Positions 8,690 to 16,059 of a DNA stretch of 64,000 bases are shown in pieces. Below the pieces are notes generated by a model, which was not told the origin of the DNA, made no database searches, and worked only from the letters and a program-made list of their open reading frames with translations. The stretch comes from Polyangia bacterium (lineage in GTDB: Bacteria > Myxococcota_A > Polyangia > Nannocystales > Nannocystaceae): assembly GCA_030424595.1 (NCBI GenBank), contig JAUHWG010000026.1, forward strand, positions 104,622-168,621, read 5' to 3'. Positions within the stretch are counted from its first letter, which is position 1; every line of letters starts with the position of its first letter. The position numbers and the translations under genes were made by a program.

Positions 8690-8986
8690 CGAGCTCAGCC
8701 AACTCCCTCCGGATCCCCCCGTCGGTCGTGATGTCTTCGTCACGGGCCACGCAACGCCGGAGAACGGTCGTAGCGGGGACTAGCGTCCTCTTGCGAGCTG
8801 TTCTCGGGCGCCGCCCAGGCGGGGAGATCGCGAGGGGACGTCGACCTGATCGAGGAACGGGTGCCGGGAGAAGCTCTCCTCGCGTCGCTCCCCTCTGGCC
8901 TGGTCGGTCCGTCCTGTAGTACGTCCACTGCGGCGACCCGCGGGCCGACGCCAACACCACGCCCCGAACGCGAAGCCTCGACACGG
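8690..8986 (+). other. Spacer between nuoK and nuoL
   Basis: About 300 bp, unusually long for this cluster. The nuoL frame is open back to a GTG at 8861, but the extra 42 residues are Pro/Ser/Thr-rich and unlike a NuoL N-terminus, so I did not use that start. No promoter or RNA element recognised. Confidence 0.45.
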
Positions 8987-10993
8987 ATGGACGGCGCAAC
9001 AGAGCTGATCTCGCTGCTTTGGATCCCGGCACTGCCGCTGATCGCGGCGCTCGTGGGTCAGCTCCTCGCGCCACGGCTCGGTCGATCGCCGGCTCGCTAC
9101 GCGGCGCTCGCCCTCCAGCTCAGCGTCGGTAGCGCTCTCCTCGCCGGCCTCCTCGCCCTCAGCGCTACGAGCGGCCTCTTCGCCGACGCGAGCGCGGTGC
9201 GGATCAGCGAGACCGCCTGGACCTGGATCGAGGTCGGTACGACCACCGCGCTGCGCTTGGACCTGACCCTCGACCACCTGGCGGGCACGGTCATCGCGGC
9301 GCTGCTCGGCTTCACCCTCTGCGCGCAGATCGCCGCCGCCGGTCGACCGCAGCAGCTCCTGCGGCTCACGGCCTCCCTCGGGGCCGCGCTCCTCGCCCTC
9401 CTCGGCGACTCGCTCCTCGTCGTCGCGCTAGGCTGGCACCTCCTCGGCGCACTCGCCCTCCTCAGCGGTGAGCGGCCAGGCCCTCGCCGCCTCCGGGCGC
9501 TGGCGATCGGCGACAGCGCGCTCTGGCTCTCCTTCGGCCTGATGGTCTATGGCGCGGGGGCACCGAGCATCAGCCAGGTCCTCCGCGCGACCCTCTTGGG
9601 CGAGGCCTCTCGCCCGGCGCTGCTCGAGATCGCAGGCGTACCAGTGGCGACCCTCGCCGCCCTCAGCCTGACCGTCGCCGTCATCACCCGCGCTCTCGGC
9701 TCTCCGCCCGCCAAGGGCGGGCCGACCAGCCCCGACGGTCCGCTCGCGGCGCTCCTCAGCGGGCCGATGGCGCTCCTCCTCGGGATCTACCTGCTCCTCC
9801 GCCTGAGCCCCCTCTTCGCGGTCGGTGCCGGGGCACTCACGGCGCTCGCCGCCGCCGGGGCCGGGCTCGCGCTCTTCGCCACGGTCGGATCGCTGGTGGC
9901 CACGACCCCGGGGACGGCCCTCGTCTGGGTGTCCCGGGCGCAGCTCGGGGTCATCCTCGTCGCCGTCGGCGTCCGGGCCTGGGTGCCAGCGCTGGTCCTC
10001 GCCCTGGTCGTCGCCGCGACCCGCCTCGGCCTCGGCCTCGCCTCGACCTCGCAGGCGGAGGGCGGCGAGACGCACCGCCCCTGGACCCGCCTCGGAGCCG
10101 CCCTCAACGGCCTCGCCGCCGCCGGAGCCACGCCCCTCGGGATCCTCCCGCCGATCGCCCTCATCGCCGCCGCGGCATGGGGCCTCGGCGGGGGCTTTAG
10201 CCTCCTGGCGGCACTCCTCGTCGCCATCACCGCCCTCCTCGCCCTCGCCCTGGCCCGCGCCCACCGACGCCTCTACGCCGAGACGCCGGGGCGGCCGATG
10301 GAGGAGCCGCTCGTCGCCCTGCCGACGATCGTCCTGGGGCTCGGCGCCCTCGCCCTCGGCCTGCTCAGCCTGCCGGACCTGCTCGCCGCGACCGGTCTCC
10401 CGGCGCTCCTCTCCCTCGACCCCTGGCCCGGCATCCTCCAGCCCTCGCTGCGCCTGGCGGAGCTCCTCGCCCCGACCGGCGCCGCGGGGCCGCAGCTCCT
10501 GAGCGGCCTCCTGCTCCTGCTCCTCGTCGCCGGCTGGCTCGGAACCGCTGCCGGACGGCGGATGAACCTGCCGCGCTGGGCCTCGGGCGGGCCGCTCCCC
10601 CGCCTGAGCGCGGTGAGCCAGCCCCTCGTCGCCGTCGCGAGGGCCCCCGGAGCTCTCCTGCGCTGGATCGAGGGGCTCCTCGCCGAGCTCCGCGGCCATC
10701 TCTACCGCCGCCTCTGGCTCGCCGACGCAACTCCCCGCCCGCAGGTCGTCGTCGCCCTCCTCGCCGGCCTGGCGACGACGCTCGGGGTCATCTACTGCAA
10801 CCCAGAGGTCATCGTCGTAGGCCCGACGGAGGTCCACCCGGTCGATCTCGGCGGGATCAACCCCCTGATCCGGGCGCCCAAGCGGGACGCGAAGGAGTCC
10901 CTCAAGCGCGCGCTCGCCCCAGAGCCGCCCCGCGAGGTCAACCCGATCGAAGAGGCCCTCCCGCCCCGGGTCGAGGAGGACTACAGCCGATGA
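8987..10993 (+). CDS. nuoL: NADH-quinone oxidoreductase subunit L-like antiporter subunit (divergent)
   Basis: 668 aa from the ATG at 8987, chosen because MDGATELISLLWIPALPLIAALV matches NuoL N-termini. About 15 hydrophobic segments and a polar C-terminal tail (~50 residues). The block DSLLVVALGWHLLGALALLSG aligns with the conserved NNLLLMFVGWEGVGLCSYLLIG of NuoL, but the channel Glu (E144 in E. coli) is His151. The TM7 region VAVITRALGSPPAK replaces GAVGKSAQLPLQTW, so the channel Lys is not at its place, and the downstream conserved His is Ser. Overlaps the next reading frame by ATGA. Membership is supported by order and topology; proton pumping is questionable. Confidence 0.82.
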   Translation: MDGATELISLLWIPALPLIAALVGQLLAPRLGRSPARYAALALQLSVGSALLAGLLALSATSGLFADASAVRISETAWTWIEVGTTTALRLDLTLDHLAGTVIAALLGFTLCAQIAAAGRPQQLLRLTASLGAALLALLGDSLLVVALGWHLLGALALLSGERPGPRRLRALAIGDSALWLSFGLMVYGAGAPSISQVLRATLLGEASRPALLEIAGVPVATLAALSLTVAVITRALGSPPAKGGPTSPDGPLAALLSGPMALLLGIYLLLRLSPLFAVGAGALTALAAAGAGLALFATVGSLVATTPGTALVWVSRAQLGVILVAVGVRAWVPALVLALVVAATRLGLGLASTSQAEGGETHRPWTRLGAALNGLAAAGATPLGILPPIALIAAAAWGLGGGFSLLAALLVAITALLALALARAHRRLYAETPGRPMEEPLVALPTIVLGLGALALGLLSLPDLLAATGLPALLSLDPWPGILQPSLRLAELLAPTGAAGPQLLSGLLLLLLVAGWLGTAAGRRMNLPRWASGGPLPRLSAVSQPLVAVARAPGALLRWIEGLLAELRGHLYRRLWLADATPRPQVVVALLAGLATTLGVIYCNPEVIVVGPTEVHPVDLGGINPLIRAPKRDAKESLKRALAPEPPREVNPIEEALPPRVEEDYSR

Positions 10994-11397
10994 GCAGCGC
11001 CCGAACATATGCCCTGCGCCCGGCGGACCGCCCACCTGCGGTCCCCCCGAGCGCCGGGGTGAGCCCCGGGCCGAAGACGCGGCCCGGAGCGCGGCCGGGG
11101 ACGCGGCCGGAGACGCGGCCGGAGACGCGGCCGGGAACAGTGCCGGAGACGCGGCCGGGAACAGTGCCGGTGACTGGGCCGAAGACTGGGCCGGTGACGC
11201 GGCCGGGAACAGTGCCGGTGACTGGGCCGAAGACTGGGCCGGAGACGCGGCCGGGAACAGTGCCGGAGACTGGGCCGGAGACTGGGCCGGGAGCGGCGCC
11301 CACCGGCGTCCCAAGCCTCCGCCCTCGACTCGCCGACGCCCGCGGGGGCTCCTGCGCGGAACCCCAGAGCCGCTCCCCCCAGGAGGTCCGGCGATGA
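10990..11397 (+). CDS. Tetrapeptide-repeat protein translationally coupled between nuoL and nuoM
   Basis: 135 aa. The start ATG overlaps the nuoL stop (ATGA at 10990-10993) and the stop overlaps the nuoM start (ATGA at 11394-11397), with AGGAGGT for nuoM inside its 3' end; both junctions have the form used in translational coupling. Residues ~32-101 are tandem tetrapeptides of the type TRPG/TRPE/TVPE/TGPK. The flanks are Pro/Arg/Ser-rich, with one Cys. No signal peptide, no membrane segment; probably disordered. The minus strand is also open here because of the 12-bp period, so coding is inferred from the two overlaps and the preserved length. Confidence 0.6.
   Translation: MSSARTYALRPADRPPAVPPSAGVSPGPKTRPGARPGTRPETRPETRPGTVPETRPGTVPVTGPKTGPVTRPGTVPVTGPKTGPETRPGTVPETGPETGPGAAPTGVPSLRPRLADARGGSCAEPQSRSPQEVRR
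11085..11292 (+). repeat. 12-bp tandem repeat array in the nuoL-nuoM coupled ORF
   Basis: About 17 units of the 12-mer GACGCGGCCGGA with three main variants (GACGCGGCCGG., AACAGTGCCGG., GACTGGGCCG..). All units keep the 12-bp length, so the reading frame is preserved throughout. The variants occur in a mixed order, including duplicated higher-order blocks. Confidence 0.9.
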
Positions 11398-12947
11398 ACG
11401 CCCTGTGGCTGCTCGTCCTCCTCCCCTCTCTGGGCGCGCTCGGTACATCGCTCAGCCGGGGAGCGATCGCGACCGCCTTCGCTCGGGCGACCGCCGCGGC
11501 TACGGCCCTCCTCGCGACGATCATCGCCCTCAGCGGGACGATCGGAGCGGCCGCGGAGCTCCCCTGGCTCCCCGAGCGTGGCCTCCGCTTCGCCCTTCGC
11601 CTGGATCCCCTGGCGATCGCGGGGATCCTGACGGTCGCCTGGGTGACGGCCCTCGCCGCGGCCCACGGCCGGGGTCGAACGCTGTGCCTCCTCCTCGTCG
11701 GCGAGGCCGCCGGCCTGGTCGCTTGGCTCGCCGACGACCTGGCGACGATGGTCGCGGCCTTCTCCCTGCTCTCGCTCGTCGCCGCGGCGATGGTCGGCCG
11801 ATCTCGGCAGACCACGCTTGCCGTACTTCTGCCGCTTTCGGCCGCCGCCGCGTCTCTCACGGTCACCGCCCTCCTCCTCGGACTCAGCCACCACGAGGCC
11901 TCGGTGGGTCAGTGGAGCCTCGGCCTCCCCGCGACCCTCGCCGTTCTCTCCCCGTCGACCATGGAGATCGCGATCGTAGCCTCGTCGACGCTCGCGGCGC
12001 TCCTGCTCGTGGGCGCCTGGCCCCTGCACGGCTGGTGGCGGAGCGCCGCCGAGGACGCCCCGGCGGCCTTCGGCGCCTGGTTGCCGGCCGTGCTCCGGCC
12101 CCTCGGCGTCGGTCTCCTCATCCGCGTGACGATGCCAGCGGCCGCGGCCACCATCGCCGCGATCGCGCCGGCGCTCGCGCTCCTCGGCGGCGCCCACGTC
12201 CTCATCGGCTTGCTCGGCGCCGCCAGCGACCGCGGACCCGGGGCGACCGGACGACGCCACCTGCACCTGGGTCACCTGCCCACCGGGGCTGCCCTCCTCG
12301 GCGTCGCGACCCTCACCCCCGAGGGGATCAGCGGGGCGCTCCTCATCGGCCTCGGCGGTGGGCTCGCCTTCGCCCTCGTCCACATCCTGGTCCACCCAGC
12401 CGGGCGACCCGAGCGACCGGTCCACCGTCTCTTGGCGACGATCGGACTCCTCGGCCTCCTCGGCCTCCCCGGGTCGCTGAGCTTCGCGGGGGTCCTGCCT
12501 GTCGGACTGGCGAGCCTGGGCCAGGGCGCTTGGCACCTGCCGGCCGCGCCGGCGCTGGGGCTCCTGCTCCTGAGCGCGCCGCTCTTGGGCCTCGCGCCGC
12601 TCCTGGCCACGCTCCGCGGCCCTCGCCGACCGCTGACGACGGCCGCGACACCGACGAGCAGCCCTCCCTCTCCGCGAAACCTCGGGGTTCTCCTCCTCGC
12701 CGCAGCGCTCCTCGTCCTCCTCGGCCTGGCGCCAGCGCTGGTCCACCACAGGATCGGCGCGGCGAGCTCGGCCCAGAGCCACGAGGTCTACGTCCGCTGG
12801 TGCTCCGTCACCGCGGCCCCCCTCCTGCGCGCGCGCAGGGCCCCGGAGAGCGCCCCTGAGGGCTGCGAAGAGCCGCTCAAGACCCTCCGCGCCCTCGCCC
12901 GCGGCGATGAGCCCGCTCTCTTGCGGGGAGACGAGGACTCGCCATGA
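11394..12947 (+). CDS. nuoM: NADH-quinone oxidoreductase subunit M-like antiporter subunit (divergent)
   Basis: 517 aa, ~14 hydrophobic segments, preceded by AGGAGGT. The landmark PLHGWW aligns with the NuoM motif KMPVVPLHGWLPDAH, but the position of the essential TM7 Lys (K234 in E. coli) is Leu (LLLVGAWPLHGW), and the TM5 segment FFFFWEMMLVP is MVAAFSLLSLV, without the Glu. The later LLGLPGSLSFAGVL matches SLGLPGTGNFVGEF, again without the acid. The C-terminal ~70 residues form a polar, Cys-containing tail not usual in NuoM. ATGA overlaps link it to the ORF before it and to nuoN after it. Confidence 0.8.
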   Translation: MNALWLLVLLPSLGALGTSLSRGAIATAFARATAAATALLATIIALSGTIGAAAELPWLPERGLRFALRLDPLAIAGILTVAWVTALAAAHGRGRTLCLLLVGEAAGLVAWLADDLATMVAAFSLLSLVAAAMVGRSRQTTLAVLLPLSAAAASLTVTALLLGLSHHEASVGQWSLGLPATLAVLSPSTMEIAIVASSTLAALLLVGAWPLHGWWRSAAEDAPAAFGAWLPAVLRPLGVGLLIRVTMPAAAATIAAIAPALALLGGAHVLIGLLGAASDRGPGATGRRHLHLGHLPTGAALLGVATLTPEGISGALLIGLGGGLAFALVHILVHPAGRPERPVHRLLATIGLLGLLGLPGSLSFAGVLPVGLASLGQGAWHLPAAPALGLLLLSAPLLGLAPLLATLRGPRRPLTTAATPTSSPPSPRNLGVLLLAAALLVLLGLAPALVHHRIGAASSAQSHEVYVRWCSVTAAPLLRARRAPESAPEGCEEPLKTLRALARGDEPALLRGDEDSP

Positions 12948-14806
12948 CCCTGGAGGGCCTCGAATACCTCTCGCCGATGGCGATCCTCGGGCTTTGGTCG
13001 CTCCTCCTGGTGAGCGTCGCCCGCTGGCGTCCGGAGACCCCTGGCGTCCACCGGATCATCGCCCTCATCGGCGTCGTCATGGCGCTCCTCGCCGCCCTCA
13101 GCCTGGCCGGCGACCCGGCGATCGACGTCGGCGTCGAGCTGCTGGGCGGCGCCCTGGTGACAGACCCGCTCGCGGCCCTGATCGACGTCGCGATCCTCGC
13201 AGCGCTCCTCCTCGCCATCGCTACGGACCGGCGCTTCGCCCAGGAACCGACCTCGCTCGCGACCGCGGTCGTCGGCACCGCCGGCCTGACCCTGACGATC
13301 CACGCCGCCGACCTCCTGCCGCTCGTCGCCGGCCTCGAGATCGGCGCCCTCAGCCTCGTCGTCATCCTCGGCCGCGAGCCCGAGCACCGCCCGCTGGCCC
13401 TGCGCTGGCTCGTCGGCCAGGGGATCCTCTGCGTCGCCATGCTCTTCGGCGTCGCCCTCATCGTCGCCGCCACCGGCACCACCTCGATCGCGGGGATCGG
13501 CGGTCGGGCGGCGATGATCTTCACCCGCTGGGGCGCCGGACCGGCCCAGATCGCGGTCGACCTGCTCCGCAGCGGCGTGCCGATCCCCGACGCGCTCGAG
13601 GCCGAGGCCCGCAACCGGGCGGTCACGGCGATGGCACCGGCGGCGCTCTTCCTCCCGGGGATGCTCCTGGCCTTCGCCGCCCTCGTGCTGCGCTTTGGCG
13701 CGGTGTTCGGCCACCGTCTCCTCGTCGGGCTCTACGACCGCGGCTCCGCGGCGTCGCTCCTGCTCTTCGAGGGCGGGCTCCGCCTCGCCGCGCTGGTCGC
13801 CCTGATCCGTCTCTTTGTCACCGGCCTCCACGTCCCCCGCCAGCTCTTCGCCCCCTACGGGTGGTCGAGCCCGGCGGTCCTGCTGATCGGCGCGACCCTG
13901 CTCGTCGGCGGCCTCCTCGCGCTCCGGGCTCGGGAGCTCCGGACATGGTTGGCTGGGCAGGCGGTCGTCGGCGGGGGCTGGCTCCTCCTCGCCGCCTTGG
14001 CCGCCGCCAACTTCTACGCCCACGCCGGTCTTCGCAGCGGTGCGATCACCGTGACCGACCATCACGAGTGGGGCCTGAGCAGCGGTGATGCCGCGATCGC
14101 CGCGCTTATCGGCCTCGCCCTCGCGCAGACCCTCGCCAGCGCCGGCCTCCTCGCCGTCCTCTCTGCGCTCGGCGATCCCCGCGCCCGCGGGCCGCTCCTC
14201 CTCCGCGGCCTCGCGACACGCCGCCCGCTCCTCGCCGCCGCCGCGACCGTGCTCCTCCTCGCCCTCGCCGGCTCACCGCCGACGGCGCTCTTTATCGCGC
14301 GCTTCGAGCTCCTCGCCGCCGTCGCCGGCGACACGAACTTGCCGGTCCGCCTGCTGCTCGTCTTCGCCCTCCTCGCCGCCGTCGCGGTCACGGCGGGGGC
14401 GCTCCGCTTCCTCGTCGAGATCTTCGCCGCACCGCCCGCGAACGAGCCGAGCAGCGAAGGCGCAGAGAGCCGCGCTCCGACCGCGGTCGCCGTTGTCGCG
14501 GCCGTCGCTGTTGTCGTCACCGGCGTCGCCCCCGAAATAGTCCTCCGCCAGCTCGAGCTCGCAGCCTGCGCGGTCGGTATGAACCCCGGACAGCGCTCCC
14601 GCGGCGAGCGGTTGGAGGCCCTGCGGTCGCGCTGGTCCGGCGAGCCCGCAGCCGACGACCACGGGGGACCGGCCGACACGGATGACGACGCGACGCCGCC
14701 CATCGCGCCGACGACCACGGTCCAGACCCCTTCGCCTGCCCTGCGAAATGCAGTAGAGATCCAGCCGATGCCCCCGACCAAGGTTGACCGGGAGAAGACC
14801 CGATGA
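12944..14806 (+). CDS. nuoN: NADH-quinone oxidoreductase subunit N-like antiporter subunit
   Basis: 620 aa, longer than the ~480 of E. coli NuoN because of an insertion near residues 190-230 and a polar C-terminal tail of ~85 residues. GLEIGALSL carries the conserved TM5 Glu (Glu132; E133 in E. coli). LVLRFGAVFGH aligns with LLFKLGAVPFH, with Arg for Lys; SAASLLLFEGGLRLAALVALIRLF aligns with the helix that follows, again Arg for Lys. LAGSPPTALFIARF matches the LAGIPPTAGFIGKF signature. So, unlike NuoL and NuoM here, it keeps a charged channel. ATGA overlaps at both ends. Confidence 0.85.
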   Translation: MTLEGLEYLSPMAILGLWSLLLVSVARWRPETPGVHRIIALIGVVMALLAALSLAGDPAIDVGVELLGGALVTDPLAALIDVAILAALLLAIATDRRFAQEPTSLATAVVGTAGLTLTIHAADLLPLVAGLEIGALSLVVILGREPEHRPLALRWLVGQGILCVAMLFGVALIVAATGTTSIAGIGGRAAMIFTRWGAGPAQIAVDLLRSGVPIPDALEAEARNRAVTAMAPAALFLPGMLLAFAALVLRFGAVFGHRLLVGLYDRGSAASLLLFEGGLRLAALVALIRLFVTGLHVPRQLFAPYGWSSPAVLLIGATLLVGGLLALRARELRTWLAGQAVVGGGWLLLAALAAANFYAHAGLRSGAITVTDHHEWGLSSGDAAIAALIGLALAQTLASAGLLAVLSALGDPRARGPLLLRGLATRRPLLAAAATVLLLALAGSPPTALFIARFELLAAVAGDTNLPVRLLLVFALLAAVAVTAGALRFLVEIFAAPPANEPSSEGAESRAPTAVAVVAAVAVVVTGVAPEIVLRQLELAACAVGMNPGQRSRGERLEALRSRWSGEPAADDHGGPADTDDDATPPIAPTTTVQTPSPALRNAVEIQPMPPTKVDREKTR

Positions 14807-15576
14807 GCAGGCTCGCAAGGCTGCAGCAGCGGCTCATCCCTGCCCTGCCCGTGGTCCGAGCGGGCGCAGCGATCGCCTGGACCGTCGCCGAGCTCGCCCT
14901 CGTCGAGGCCCGGATGCGCCGACGCGAGACCGCCGAGCAAGAGGCGGTCTTCGACGTGGAGATGCGCCGCTGGTGTCGCGGCCTCCTCCGCGTCACCGGG
15001 ATCCGCCTCCATGTCTCGGGCTCGATCCCCCCGACCAAGGGCGCGCGCTTGGTCGTCGCCAACCACTCGACCGCCGTCGACATCCCGATCATCCTCTCGC
15101 TCTTCGGCGGCTCCGTGCTCAGCCGCGGCGACGTCAGCGACTGGCCGCTCCTCGGCTACTGCGCCCGTCGGGCGCAGACGATCTTCGTCGACCGAGACTC
15201 CCGCAAGAGCGGGATCCTGGCCCTTCGGGCGATCCGCGAGCAGCTCCAGCGGGGCCGGACGGTCTGCGTCTTCCCCGAGGGGACGACGACCGCCGGCGAT
15301 GAGCTCCTCCCCTTCTCCGCCGGCGCGTTCGCTTCGACCCGCAAGCTCGACGTCGAGATCGTCCCCGTAGGCATCGTCTATCCCCCCGGGACCGCCTACA
15401 CCGAGGACTCCTTCGCCGAACACATCCGCAACGTCTGTAGCCACAGCCATATCGACGTCCATGTCGCCCTAGGCGCGCCGATACGACCCGAGGGCAAGGC
15501 CCAGGCGATCGCCTCCGAGGCGCAGGCTGCGGTCCAGGGTCTGGTCGCCGAGGCCCGGGCGAACTCGCAGCGCTGA
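14803..15576 (+). CDS. 1-acyl-sn-glycerol-3-phosphate acyltransferase (PlsC family)
   Basis: 257 aa. The acyltransferase motif NHSTAVD (NHx4D) is near residues 87-93 and the second motif FPEGTTT near 158-164. Between them lies the phosphate-binding region IFVDRDSRKSGI. Transfers an acyl chain to lysophosphatidate at the inner membrane face; a close relative acting on other lipid acceptors is possible. It overlaps nuoN by ATGA and is therefore the last gene of the nuo transcription unit, a metabolic mixture not usual for nuo operons. Confidence 0.9.
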   Translation: MSRLARLQQRLIPALPVVRAGAAIAWTVAELALVEARMRRRETAEQEAVFDVEMRRWCRGLLRVTGIRLHVSGSIPPTKGARLVVANHSTAVDIPIILSLFGGSVLSRGDVSDWPLLGYCARRAQTIFVDRDSRKSGILALRAIREQLQRGRTVCVFPEGTTTAGDELLPFSAGAFASTRKLDVEIVPVGIVYPPGTAYTEDSFAEHIRNVCSHSHIDVHVALGAPIRPEGKAQAIASEAQAAVQGLVAEARANSQR

Positions 15577-15704
15577 GGCTTCGGCACCCACGCTCGCGGA
15601 GACATCGCGAGCCCTCTGCCCTCGGCGCTCGCGGGCCGAGCTTGCGCCCAGGGCCCGCGCCACATGAGGGTCACGCTCGCGAGAACGTCTGAGCGCTTAG
15701 ACGC

Positions 15705-16019
15705 CTAGACGCCGCGGAAGAAGCGGAGCATGCTCTCGAACCAACCTGGCTTTCCAGTCAGCTGCTCGAGCTCACCGTCGTCCAGGAAGACACCGCCGCA
15801 GGAGAAGCACTTGTCGACCTTGACCTGGCGGAACTGGACCTCGGAGAGGTTCGTCCCGCACTTGGGACAGCACATCCAGTGGAGCTCCTTGAGCCGCTTG
15901 AGCTCGCCCTCGCTGAGCGCGGAGTTCCGCCTCCGGGCGTCCTCACGACGCCGCGAGATCTCTTGCAGCTCTGCGGTGTCCCGCTCCGCGTCGATCTCAC
16001 CAGGTTGCTTGCTGCTCAT
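15705..16019 (-). CDS. Zinc-ribbon (TFIIB-type) protein
   Basis: 104 aa from MSSKQPGE, preceded by AAGGTGG. The C-terminal half has CCPKCGTNLSEVQF...VDKCFSCGGVFLDDGELEQL, the signature of the zf-TFIIB family of short bacterial zinc ribbons. The N-terminal half is charged and helical (ERDTAELQEISRRREDARRR). The frame is open further upstream, but that part reads AGLAAGLAAGLAAGL and is the reverse of the repeat in the next gene, so it was not used. Function of this family is unknown. Confidence 0.85.
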   Translation of the reverse strand: MSSKQPGEIDAERDTAELQEISRRREDARRRNSALSEGELKRLKELHWMCCPKCGTNLSEVQFRQVKVDKCFSCGGVFLDDGELEQLTGKPGWFESMLRFFRGV

Positions 16020-16059
16020 CGCCCACCACCTTGCCCTTCGGCCCGCCTGTTCGGGGAGT

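Noticed and set aside
8861..8986. Upstream GTG start for nuoL
   Set aside because: Would add 42 Pro/Ser/Thr-rich residues before a typical NuoL N-terminus.
10938..12782. 614-codon leftward frame antisense to nuoM
   Set aside because: Composition is Arg/Gly/Glu-rich nonsense and it opposes a coupled nuo operon; high GC keeps such frames open.
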